DNA of 64,000 bases, from the NCBI GenBank assembly GCA_028641055.1, contig CM054059.1, positions 432,888,332 to 432,952,331 of the forward strand. The letters run 5' to 3'. This stretch comes from Alopecurus myosuroides. Taxonomy: Eukaryota > Streptophyta > Magnoliopsida > Poales > Poaceae. Of this stretch, positions 21,074-31,650 are shown one piece after another. Under the pieces are notes generated by a model, which was given only the letters and a program-made list of their open reading frames with translations, ran no database searches and had not been told where the DNA came from. The translations under genes were made by a program, and so were the position numbers. Position 1 is the first letter of the stretch. Every line of letters begins with the position of its first letter.

Positions 21074-23174
21074 TTAGGCTAGGAGGATCCCTCTTCTCTT
21101 CGGTTTCACCTTCAGGTCTTTAGTAATTTTGGAGAGCACTGTGGAAGTCCGTATGACCTGGGTAGCCTGAGATCCGGTGATGACCACTTCCTGGTCTTGA
21201 ACAGCTGCATCTTTAACCGGAGGATCATTACCCGAGATATTATCAACCGGGTTCACCTCTTCTTCATGTTCTTCAAATGTAACATCCATATGACCTGGCG
21301 ATGGAGTAGCCGGTTCATGCTTTTCTTCTCCAAGGTCTCTCTCCTCAAGGTTAACAGAAGGAGCAGCAGATGAGACAGGGTTTATTTTCAGCACAGCTTG
21401 GGCTCTGCAGTAAAAAGAGCACCATAAGTTAGATTGCATAACTAAAGTGTTAGCAGTAGTAAACAGAAGGTGGAAAAGCTAACTTACCCAGAGTTAATGG
21501 AGGACTCACTAGCCCCGCTAAAGTGAGATGAATTTGAGTTCGGAGAATCTGAATGAAAAGGATGGCTCATCTCGGGCCTTATTTTTCCGGCCAAGGGATG
21601 TGAAGCAGTGGATGAAACTTGTGCTTTGGAGACCCAGCGAAGAGGAGTTTTCTCAGGCAAACCTGTTTTTAACTCACTTGAGCCAGATCTCTGGGTCCTC
21701 CTTCTTTTGATGCCCTCTTCATCATCCTGCGTTTTCTCTATATCGGAGGATGGGTTCAAGGGATTTTTGGACAATCTAGAGATATGCACTTTGCAACTGC
21801 TTGCCGGGTCCTCTTGTGGCGTGCGGGGCAATCTTTCTCAACCACCACATTGGAACCAGTAATGGGGGTGGAAGCGTTGAGATCCGGAGCATCGCGAACC
21901 GGAGAATACAGATCATGTGTTTCCTCATTAGCCTGCACTTGGCCTAGCCCGGCGTCCTCCTGTTCTGCCTGTTCACCCTGCGAGTAATCAACGTCAGCTA
22001 ATTGATTGTGCAAGTGACCGAGGGAGTCAAATTCAGAAACCTCATCCTCTTCGTCACTTGGATCCTCCGAGTCATCTTCTTTAGGGGGAGGCTGGATCTT
22101 CTGTGGTAACCCAGAAGGGATCTGAAAGCTATAAACCGGATAAAATCAAGCATAGATTATGCGCAGTTTCGAAAGATTAAAATTACTCATAACAAAAAGA
22201 AACTTACAGGAGGGGCCGGGTTGGAGGAGCTGTAGGGTTCCAGGCCAACATCAAAGAATTTATCTTGTTTTACTACAACCAGGAGCTTTAAGGAGGTTAC
22301 CATCTCTGACTTAGACACTGGAGACTCAGAATAGCGCATGGAATCTGATAAACCGGCATATTCATGGAATAGCTGATTTCTGATACTGAGGGGTTGGATA
22401 CGCCAATCTACCCAGGTTTTGGTTAAGTATAAACTGGTAAGCTTGTTAACTATCAAAGAAGTTACGCGCTTCAGGAGAGGCCGAATTTTGAATCGATCAT
22501 AGGGTTTGGCATAGGAGTTCATAGTACTAGTGTAGACTAAACGTTCAGGACAATAACCCGGGAGCGCCAGTTCACCTTCAGGAGAAGCGTTTTGAATATA
22601 GAAGTAAGATTTTTGGCACAGCTTTAGGTGACTGGCCAGAGGAATACCCGGGTAGGCAATGTCCTTCCGCCTCTGAAACGAAACTCCCCCATAGTGAATA
22701 AGTTCACCCTAGCTACTTTCGGTGTTTGTTGCAATAGAAGTACTCAAGAAAAAGGTCTAAGTTGGGCTCTACTTGGAGGTAATCCTCACAGAGGACTACA
22801 AAATTACTAACGTTAAGGATGGAATTTGGTGGAAGGTCTTGAAGATGGAGGCCATAATAACTTAGGAGCCGGCGAAAAAAGAGAGATCCGGGTGAACGAA
22901 ACCCACGGACAATGTGGGCTTCAAAAACTATTACCTCACCCGGCCCAGGTTCGGGCCGGATCTCATTCCCAGGGGAATGCCAAGATAGGTTCTTGCGCAG
23001 TAACCCGGAGTCTTCCATCTCCGTAAGACGAACTTAGGTAATCTCCGACTTGAACCAATTGAATTGCATTTTGCCTCTCCCTGAACCAGCAGCTCCAGAA
23101 CCGGAAGCACCTCCGGTTTTCTTATTCTTTCCAGTTCCGCCGGCCTTGGACACCAAGATTTTCTCCTTCACCAT
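21074..23174 (-). pseudogene. antisense gene of element D, homologous to that of C
   Basis: It starts at ATG 23174 (MVKEKILVSKAGG). An in-frame TAA falls near 23040. The conserved N-terminal domain follows (WHSPGNEIRPEPGPGEVIVF, FRSPGSLFFRRLLSYYGLHL, NSILNVSNFVVLCEDYL), matching FRPPGHPFFREVLSHYGLRV in element C. After frame breaks it continues at 22522-22209 (KTWVDWRIQPLSIRNQLFHEYAG, compare KTWVDFRIQPNSIRTKLMCEYSG in C), ending at a GTAAGT donor. Acidic and basic low-complexity exons follow to about 21074, with a GTAAGT donor near 21485. The domain resembles the Pfam Transposase_28 (putative gypsy-type transposon) family from memory; role unknown. The C-terminal exon is missing. Confidence 0.7.
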
Positions 23175-23695
23175 CTTGAGATGAATGCCAATGATGTTCC
23201 GGCCGCGGCGGCACAGGAAAAGAAGTGGAGCTCTCGAGCTTGGTCTGGAGGTGGAAGACGAAGTGGGGGGCCGCAGGGTGCGAATGAGCCCTGGGGGCCG
23301 TACCCTTGCTATTTATTGGCGGGTCCTAAACCCTAGGGTTAAGTGGTGATTTTTGCACAAAGGCCCCTCAAAGATTAACCTTTTTACGGGAAATATACAA
23401 CGAGATTGGATCTGCAAATGGAGATTTATTCTGAGGTAAATGCGTGAAGAAGAATCTGGGATAAACCAAAAATATTTTTTGATTACAAAAATCTTAGTGA
23501 TAAGGGGCGGAGTTATCTTTCTAAAAGCTGGAAAGATATGATCATGACGATAATAACGGTTCCTGAATAATCCGGGTCAGATACTTTGGAAGGTTATTTC
23601 TTGGACTAAAAGATTCACATTAAAGTTTTCCTGGGAAAGCTTAATATGAACATCCTAAGTTTAAACTTAAGTGTTCACGTTAACCTTGGGGCTAA

Positions 23696-23997
23696 TGTTG
23701 GGGGAGTAGGTAAGGTGGAGCCTTACCAACCACCCATATAAACCGTAAACCACCCCTTCCGGTTTAAGGTATTTAATCTGGGTTATATCAAGAAGTACCG
23801 GGTTTGAGGATAATGACTAGAGCAAAGGAAGATCCGGGTTACTGTAAGTGTAACCCGGAAGGGATGAAGGAACCGACCCAAGGCCCAGGATAGGAGACGT
23901 GGAAGCCCAAAGGCCTAGAGAGCAGCTCAAGGCCGGATGGACGTAACTGTGTCATGACAACAACCGCAGCGGAGCAACCGGGAGCCGGATGAAGGGG
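23696..23997 (+). repeat. partial 3' LTR of element D
   Basis: The sequence starts TGTTGGGGGAGTAGGTAAGG after a purine-rich tract. It contains several ACCCGG words as in the LTR of element C. It is cut at about 23997 by the next LTR piece. Confidence 0.6.
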
Positions 23998-24761
23998 TCG
24001 TTGCATAGAAAATAAAAATTCCCTACGCGAGAGTCACCCGAAAGGCCAAGAGATAATCTAGGAGACGAAGTGCAACAGGCATAGGGAGAGTCTTAAGAAG
24101 AACATACCCTCAAATACACAAAGCGTTACGAGATCAAATCTCGTTGTTGGCGTAGTCGTACTCACACCGACCCCGAGAGCGAGAAGATGTGCACCGCAAT
24201 CTGGCGGTGCCTCTGTTCCCTCGATCCAGCGGGGAGGCGGAAGTAGAGGATCCCTCGGAACTCCAGCAGCACGACGGCGTGGTGGTGGTGAATAATCCCA
24301 AGGTCAGGGCTTCGCCAAGCGGGAGACCATGGAATGGAGCAGCGGGCGGAGAGGAAGTGAAGATGACACCAAGTGCATGGGGAGAGAGAGCTCCAACCCC
24401 TCTTTATATAGGAGGGGGAGGCAGCCATGAATTTTTGATGCCTCCACCTCTCCCCCCATCATGTGGGTGGAGTCTCCGCTCAACCCACTCATTCTCCCAT
24501 CAATTCCCACTCGAAATTCCAAGAGTTTTATTTAATAAATAAATAAAACACTTTCATTTATTTATTTTTTAATATTTGTTAATCCTATTAACAAACATTA
24601 AGACTTACCCCCTTGAAATATTTGTTAATCAAAACATTAACATATACCACCTTGGACTATTTCAATATTCCCCGAAATAATTCTGATGACTATTTCAATA
24701 TTCCCCGAAACAATTTCGGTGCTGCTCAAAACATTCTTCGTTATTCCGTATCCTCTCAAAT
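23998..24761 (-). mobile_element. copia-like LTR fragment (G)
   Basis: Read on the minus strand, the distal end (GGGAATTTTTATTTTC, near 24010-24025) and the box TATATAAA (24403-24410) resemble copia LTRs common in wheat-group genomes. Those end in a similar AAAATTCCCTACG-related sequence. The region has GC-rich leader DNA and AT-rich U3-like DNA to the right. No gag or pol. The right side is cut by the CACTA element at 24762. The family assignment is tentative. Confidence 0.45.
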
Positions 24762-24775
24762 CACTACTAGGAAAT
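24762..24775 (+). repeat. CACTA left terminal inverted repeat
   Basis: CACTACTAGGAAA matches the typical grass CACTA end. AAT precedes it (24759-24761) and would be one half of a 3-base target duplication. The partner end lies outside the window. Confidence 0.85.
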
Positions 24776-24789
24776 CAGCTATAGGAGAG

Positions 24790-25140
24790 ACGATAGGCGT
24801 GGCGCACCAAAACTTTGGTGTGTCACGCCTAAAACCCGTGATGCACCGTGCCTCGGTGCGTCACGCCTATCCTCTTACCCGTGGCGCACCAAATAGGAGG
24901 CGCGCCGTGCCTATGTGTGGGCACGGGGTGGCGAGGCTCCGAGTCGTACCCATGACGCACCGTGTCGTTGGTGCGTCACGGCTATTTGAAGTAGGTGTGG
25001 CGCACATGGGGCTGGTGCGTCACGGCTACATGTTCCACCTATTATAACCATAGCCGTGGCGCACCAGCCCCATGTGCGCCGCGCCTATTTAACATAGCCG
25101 TGACGCACCAACAACACGGTGCGTCACGGGTATGCCTGGG
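24790..25140. repeat. CACTA subterminal inverted repeats forming large hairpins
   Basis: GTGCGTCACGGCTAT-like words and their complements alternate through the region. A short hairpin occupies about 24794-24832. A large one pairs about 24944-25028 with 25051-25135; its inner 30 bases (24999-25028 against 25051-25080) match with a single mismatch around a 22-base loop. In En/Spm such repeats bind the TNPA-type protein and are needed for excision. Here that role is inferred. Confidence 0.8.
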
Positions 25141-25440
25141 AGCCATTTAAGTGATTTGGACCACCTCCCACCTCCCATCCCCCCACCTCTCCACCCTATT
25201 TTAGATCTGGTCGTCCCCCACCTCCTCACCACCCCATTTCCCCCATTTTCCCACCATTTAAAACTTGTTTAACCTATTTTATTTGATATATATGTGAGGG
25301 AATCTCTAGTAAACACTCCTCTCTCCACCCCCATCTCACTTTACCAATTTCTCTTCCATCTTTTTCACTACCTATAGCCACACACACTCTCTCGGTCTCG
25401 AGTCGGCAAGATCTATAGTTGGTGAGTTGTTGGAGGGATA

Positions 25441-25445
<5 letters not shown>

Positions 25446-25478
<33 letters not shown>
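25446..25478 (+). repeat. (GT)n microsatellite
   Basis: About 16 GT units lie in the putative 5' untranslated intron of the transposase gene. Confidence 0.9.
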
Positions 25479-25481
<3 letters not shown>

Positions 25482-25810
25482 CATATGTGTTGTATGTATA
25501 TGTGTCTCTCGATCTCTCATAGATCGATCTCGGTACCGGTGTACCTCGTCACAAAAGATTCATATGGTTGCATATATACATATGCGAAATTGTGTTGCGT
25601 ATCTTTGATCAAAGTTGTGGATGTCTAAAAAATGAGTTGCCATGTGTTTCCAAAATGTTGATTCATTTCCATTTCGGCGACCATGCACTCCGAGAATGTC
25701 CTATTTTTAGAATAGGTCATGCCGAATTTTTCCGTCGACGACCATGCATGCATCATCCATATATTGCGTAATTTGATTCTAATTAATTTGTCCTTTGATC
25801 TTTTTTTACT

Positions 25811-28800
25811 ATGCAAGCAACCATGCATATAAGCACATGCACCGTGGCTAGATTTATGAAACATGCGACGGCCGAAATGTTTCGAAATAACATGACGGAG
25901 ATAAGATGTCCTTGTCGTAGATGCAAACTGCAACACTTGATCAGATACGATTGTGGTGACTTGGAGTCGCACCTTATCCGTCGTGGTTTCATGGATGGCT
26001 ACACTCTTGACCCGACAAGTGATGAAGAAGATGAACACGATGCTAATGGGACGGCCAGATATGAGGAAGGACATCATGATCAGGATAATAACGGCGATGG
26101 CGGCCGGCGAGAAGATGAAGAGTCTCTCGGACATGATGAAGGACATCATGATCAAGATGAAGGACACGATCATAATCAAGACGAAGGACATCATGATGAA
26201 GATGTCGGGACATCGTCGTCGGACTGGGTGCGCGACCCTCACGTTCAAGCTCTGCTTCTCAAGGAGACTAGCAACACCAGAGCTGCTGCTACGAGGCTGT
26301 CGCAACTGGAGATAGACGCGGTTACTCCATTGTATGAAGGATGTGTGAGAGAGGATACCCGTCTGAACGTAACGTTAAGGACCCTCGAGATGAAGACAAA
26401 ACAAAGATGGACTGATGCGAGCTACGATGAGAACATGGCATTCTGGCACGGCCGTCTTCCCACGGGGAACAAGTGTCCAACGAGCATCGAGGAGGACAAG
26501 AAAGTCGTGTGCCCTCTAGATTTACCTTGCATGAAATACCATGCTTGCATTAATGACTGCATCATCTATCGGGGCACGGACGCGGAGAGAACCATATGCC
26601 CGGTGTGCGACGCAACTCGATACAAGCCAGGGAAGAAGGCCTCTCCTCGAAAAGTGGTGTGGTACTTTCCGATAACTTTCCGTCTGCAGCGGTATTTTGC
26701 AGACCCCACACAGACGAAGCTCATGCGATGGCACGCGGAAAGGAAGAAGCCAGAAGAGGATGATGGAATTGATCCAGAGAAAGATGACATGATGCTGACA
26801 CACCCCTCAGATGCTAGCCAGTGGAAGGCGCTAGACATCGAATACCCCGAGTTCGGGGACGATCCAAGGAACATCAGATTGTGCATGAGTACGGATGGAC
26901 TAAATCCTTTTGGGAACCAGAGCAGCACCCTTAGCACCTAGCCCGTGTTTGTATGTATATACAACCTACCCCCCTGGTTGTGCTTGAAGAGGAAGTACAT
27001 ACAGATGAGTATGCTTATTCAAGGGCCGCAACAACCAGGTAACGACATCAATCTGTATGTCCAGTTGTTGGAAGAGGAGCTAGCCACGTTATGGCACGAG
27101 CCAGCCAATACGTGGGACGCCTATGGAGAAACGTTTTTTCCAATGAGAGCCGTGCTCATCACGATGGTGCATGACTACCTCGGTTACGGATATGTCGCGG
27201 GGCAGGTGACGCACGGATTCTGTGCATGCGTTAGGTGCATGGATGACACTACGTATCTCCAGCTAGAGAGAAACCCCGGGTCTTCAAAAACCGTGTTCTT
27301 GGGGCATCGAAGGTGGCTTCGCAAGGATGACCCGTGGAGAAAACGCAAAGATTTGTTCAACAATGAAGTTGAGATGCGAAGAGCCCCACGTCAAAGGAGC
27401 GGCGAGGAAATCGACGAGCTGTTGAAGAACTGGAAAGACTGCCCTGCACCGGGAAAGAAGCGAAAGGCGCCGGCACCGTTAGAGGGTGTATGGAAAACAA
27501 GGTCTGTTCTCTGGGGCCTGAGGTACTGGAAGATTCTCCGCACGCCTCACTGCCTTGACCTCGTGCATATCACGAAAAACGTGTGCGAGAGTCTGCTTGG
27601 CAGCCTGCTCAACATGCCGGAGAGGACAAAAAATGGTCCGAAAGCAATGAACGACTTGAGATTTTTTAATATCAGGGGCAAGCTCTACGGAGGAAAACCG
27701 GATGATGATGACGATAATGATGATAATGTGTTAGATGGGGCGGAAGGTCGCCGCAAGGGCAAAAAGGCCAAGAAGACGGAATATTATTGTCCCCCTTCGT
27801 GCTTCACGCTAAGCGAGAAGGAGATCGACCAATTCTTCAAGTGCCTCCTGGGAGTCAAATTTCCTTACGGTTATACGGGGACGATAAGCAGATACCTAGA
27901 CGTACCAAAGCAGAACTTCAGAGGGATGAAGTCTCACGACTGTCACGTGATGATGACGCAGATACTTCCAGTTGCACTTCGAGGGATAATGGACGAGCAC
28001 GTCCGCGAAACGTTGTTTGGACTCTACAACATTTTCAACGTCATCTCTCGAAAGTCGATTGGCGTGAAGCAACTCCCAAGGCTACAAGAAGAGATCGTGG
28101 TGATACTATGCGAGCTTGAGATATACTTCCCGCCAGCATTCTTCGACGTTATGGTGCATCTCCTTGTCCATGTCTTGGATGATATCATCCAGCTCGGCCC
28201 GCCGTTTTTACACTCCATAATGGCGTTCGAAAGGATGAATGGTTCCATCAAAGGATACGTCTGCAACAGGGCCCGTCCAGATGCAAGCATTGCCAAGGGG
28301 TTTCTGACAGAAGAGTGCATCTCTTTCTGCACGAATTTTCTAGACAAAGATGAGAACCCTGGTCTGCCCGTAAACAGGCACTTTGGCAGGCTCGCTGGAT
28401 GGGGACACCGCGAGGGCCAGCGCGAAATGAATATCGACTTTCAGGGCCGACGCAACGACTTTGACAGAGCAAACCTAGTCGTGCTACAACATCTAACAGT
28501 GGTTGATCCTTGGTTGGAAGAGCACAAAATGTTAATCGCGAAGTATTACAGTGATCGGGGACAACAAAGGACCGAAGCAGAAATAATCAGAGAGCACAAC
28601 ATCCATTTCACACAGTGATTCAGGGAGAATATTATGACCGATCCCCCGGAGACGCCTTATTCTGAAGAACAAAACTCATACTCACATTATCACAAGGCCC
28701 CGCACATAACCTCATGAGCTATCAGGCATACGATATTAATGGTTACACATTCTACACGGCAAATAAGGACCGGAATTGCGAATACCAGAACTCGGGGGTA

Positions 28801-29310
28801 ACGATGGAATCATTAACATGTGACGTGAAGGAAAGATACTATGGTAGGATCGACGAGATATGGGAACTCGACTACTACGGAGAGAAGGTGCCAATGTTCC
28901 GTGTCACATGGGCCAAGCGCGTCAAGAACGAAGGACAATATTTCACCACCATGGTTATACCTGAAGCCAAATCCGGCACGAATGTCACTGCAAAAAATGA
29001 GCCATGGGTCTTGGCTAACCAAGTGGACCAATGCTTCTTCATTACCGACCCGACAAGGCCTAGCCATGTTGTCATGCGGAGAGGCAAAAGAAGTATCATC
29101 GGAATGGATGGAGTAGCCAACGAGCAAGACTTTGACCAGTACGGCGACCCGAAAATGGAAGATGACAACGACGATGGAACGAAATACACAACAAGAAGAA
29201 GCAGGACAATGCTACCTATAGGTCGCCCATTCCACAGAAGAAGTCACGGTGTTCCGGGGCTAAATTACTCAACCGCGACAAAGAAGGGAAAGAAAATTGT
29301 GAAACACTAG
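25811..29310 (+). pseudogene. CACTA TNP2-type transposase
   Basis: The start ATG at 25811 gives an N-terminal transposase-associated domain (IRCPCRRCKLQHLIRYDCGD, HLIRRGFMDGYT) and a His/Asp-rich spacer. The TNP2 core follows (CINDCIIYRG, CPVCDATRYKP, IRLCMSTDGLNPFGNQ). A TAG at 26939-26941 interrupts the core and the same frame resumes with PVFVCIYNLPPWLCLKRKYI and QGPQQPGNDINLYVQLL. Next come a DUF4218-like part (ERMNGSIKGYVCNRARPD) to a TGA at 28616-28618, then, after a frameshift near 28700, a DUF4216-like part (28714-29310, PMFRVTWAKRV). The product would cut and move the element. Apart from two stops and one shift the coding sequence is well kept, so decay is recent relative to its insertion. 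Confidence 0.88.
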
Positions 29311-29574
29311 CTCTAAGAACAACGATGTGTCGTGTGTTTGCATGCATTCGAGGAAGTGATGACAATGTACGATGATGTATTTTGTATGTATTCACTAAGA
29401 TATGGTGTTTAAATTAGTCAACACACTATTTATTTCTTTATTTTGAAATTTATATTATGTTATTTGAAATTATTTAATAATATTTAAATTAATCAACACA
29501 TGATTTGAGATTTTATTTTGAAATTTATATTGATTTATATGAATTTATATTGTTTTCTAAAATTATTCAAAAAA

Positions 29575-29642
29575 ATGGGTGTGGGGGGATTTGAACTCGA
29601 GTGCTGGGGAACAACACAGTCCCGACCACTGGGCTAAGTAAG
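29575..29642 (-). other. tRNA-like segment downstream of the transposase
   Basis: The minus strand has a box A-like TTAGCCCAGTGGTCGG and a box B-like GAGTTCAAATCCCCC at tRNA-like spacing, with a GGGAC stem opposite GTTCCC between them. Acceptor-stem pairing is poor, so it is read as a tRNA-derived remnant. Confidence 0.4.
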
Positions 29643-29689
29643 TAGTTGTGATACAGAGAGGCAACGTTTCGTTTTGAACATACTCTGTG

Positions 29690-29815
29690 CATAGGCGCGG
29701 CGTACCTCTCTGCGGTGCGTCATGGCTAAGCTATGTTTGTCGCACCTCTCTGTGGTGCGTCACGGCTAAGCTATGCGGGGCGCACCTCTCTGCGGTGCGT
29801 CACGGCTATCCTCTG
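29690..29815 (+). repeat. internal 40 bp tandem repeat made of the subterminal motif
   Basis: Three units start at 29701, 29741 and 29781 with CG(T/C)ACCTCTCTG(C/T)GG and each contains GTGCGTCA(C/T)GGCTA. The motif is that of the left subterminal region, here placed between the two CACTA genes and just upstream of the GC-rich putative first exon of the second gene. Confidence 0.8.
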
Positions 29816-29825
29816 CTCTAAGCAT

Positions 29826-30301
29826 GGGACCGTTCGCCTCTTCTTCCACATCTCGATCTGAACCACCGCGCCGCTGCTGCCCCTCTAGCCACCGTGCCGC
29901 TGCTGCCCCTCTAGCCACCGCCGCTCCACCATCGACGACCCACCGTCCGCCTCCCTTGCCCGTGCTCGAGGACCCACCGCCCACCGCCCGTGGCGCCTCC
30001 CGCCTCCGCCCTTTCTAGCCACTGCTTTCCTCTTGCCTACCCCACTACCCAGCGCCCACGGCCACTACCCAGCGCCCACGGCCCAGCGCCCTAGCCGCCT
30101 ACCGCCCAGCGCCCCTCTCACATCTACCCTAGGAGGAGGAGCACGACCCGGAGCAGGACTAGGAGCCAGCGGGGAGGGAGCCGGACCGGGAGCCAGCAAG
30201 GACGGAGCCGGACCAGGACGTCTTCATCGACCATCAACATCGTCTTCCCCACCTCTGTCGTCTTCCCCACCACTGTCGTCTTCGCCATCGATCGTGTGAA
30301 A
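29826..30301 (+). other. GC-rich putative first exon of the second CACTA gene
   Basis: This C-rich stretch contains several short tandem duplications. A 26-base unit around GCCGCTGCTGCCCCTCTAGC occurs twice near 29870-29925. An ACTACCCAGCGCCCACGGC unit is duplicated near 30045-30080. A CTGTCGTCTTCCCCACC unit occurs about three times near 30235-30290. It ends at the donor AAAG/GTGAGT. With the acceptor CCCTTCAG just before the ATG at 34146 it would define a 3.8 kb 5' intron. No clear protein. Confidence 0.45.
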
Positions 30302-31650
30302 GGTGAGTCCACCTTCTTCCCCACCTCACCTCTGTAGTCACTTGTGTCCACTCGGGCGGGCACCTGTCGCCGGTCCCTCCCCCCTATCCCCGCTCGATTC
30401 GGCTCTCGGTGCTCGCCATAACACTATCTCTAGTGGTTAATCATATCTAGTTGCTGCCATATATAAATTGAGCCTTTTCAGTTCATTTTGGGAACTTATC
30501 GTTCAATTCCATTGTTGAAGGTGTCAACTTAACACGTGGGGTACCCGACACCACTCTAAAATCCCCAAAAGACTTAACAACGCCCAGAACATAACCTGTT
30601 AGAATCTCCAAATCACAATTGCAGGGATGACGATAATCTGGCATGTTGCTTTCTCTGCCGTCTGTTAGGTTGAATGCATATCTGCACGCAACAACACTCG
30701 GGCCTATCATGTGCCCACCGTGCATTTAGCTCTCCTCTGATACAATGTTAGGTTGAATGCATGTCTACAGTCTCACTGATACACAAGATGTGAACTAGCA
30801 GTGTAGAATAACACACATACACTTTTAAACTAGGTACGGTGAGTACTCATATTTCCTCTAATAATAAAACATAGCCAAAAGTAATTGCCGATAAACAACT
30901 AGAACCTCCAGACAGAATATGGTGAACTGACCTTGGTTCCTGGAGCTATCTCTTCAGTGATGAACGGGATAGTGGAAAACTCAATGGCCACTGCTTCAGA
31001 TACACCATCAGTCAGACCCAACCGCAGAAGGCGCCGCTGCTGCGGGTTATCAACGTTGCTGCTATATATGTCTCTTACAGAGACTACCTGCATAAGTTTG
31101 AGAGCCTTAGTTTGTGGAGAACAATAGTGGATATTTATCTGGAACAATGAGAAAATCTTTGAGGTTAAACTTGAAATAATAGGTAAGCCTTAGTTTGTGG
31201 TTGCTAAACTGTGATGCATTGAACTTATTTAATAATCTACTAGCGTGGAATGAATAATATAAAAGTTAGTTAGGCAAAAGGTGAACTCGTGGAGCAAACG
31301 CAACTATCACATTCCACTGCCTTACCAATGCGGCCTAAACCATGTTTAGCTAAGGAATTCTTATCTGCCATGGGCTTTAAATAAACAATTTCAGACAAGA
31401 TCTGGGCAAAATTGAAGCCTTTGATATACTCCTTTGGTTCTGAACTTGTAGGTGGGGTAGAACTCTATTGTTCTCTTCAGACCATCCTAAAAATATAAGA
31501 ATTGCTTACAGTGAGCTTTCATAAGAGAAGTAGAAAATGAGCTGAAATCATTATGCAAACCATCCCATGCAAAAATACATTGAGTCAAGCAAGCTCATTA
31601 GTATAACTACAAGAGACAGGAATTTTAATTGTCAGTAGCTTGTGCTCTTA
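30302..31650 (+). other. first part of the long intron of CACTA gene 2
   Basis: Mostly non-coding. It contains a captured host exon on the minus strand (30932-31138). It also has an unidentified 80-codon minus-strand frame at 30483-30725 and a duplicated word TTAGGTTGAATGCAT (30665 and 30749). A further exon-like minus-strand stretch lies near 31280-31480. I cannot assign the 80-codon frame to a family. Confidence 0.4.
30932..31138 (-). pseudogene. captured host exon, RMI1/TDRD3 OB-fold type
   Basis: The minus strand reads 69 codons between an acceptor TTGTTCCAG and a donor GTCAGT, without stops. The sequence includes KALKLMQVVSVRDIYSSN, LLRLGLTDGVSEAVAIEFS and EEIAPGTK. This pattern resembles the N-terminal OB-fold of RMI1 or tudor-domain protein 3, which bind the topoisomerase III partner complex. 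The exon lies opposite to the CACTA genes, inside an intron. I see no other firm exon of that gene, so it looks like a transduplicated fragment. Family assignment is from memory of the motif. Confidence 0.55.

Larger units (their letters stand above)
20769..23997 (+). mobile_element. 3' part of a Tat-type gypsy element D
   Basis: The antisense gene (minus strand, 23174 to about 21074) sits upstream of an LTR start (TGTTGGGGGAGTAGG at 23696) that is preceded by a purine-rich CTTGGGGCTAA. This matches the layout of element C in mirror image: antisense gene, polypurine tract, 3' LTR. Gag and pol are missing, cut off at B's LTR on the left. No plus-strand coding sequence is recognisable. Confidence 0.65.

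Noticed and set aside
29575..29642. A functional tRNA gene
   Set aside because: Box A and box B-like words are present but the acceptor stem does not pair, so only a tRNA-like remnant is reported.
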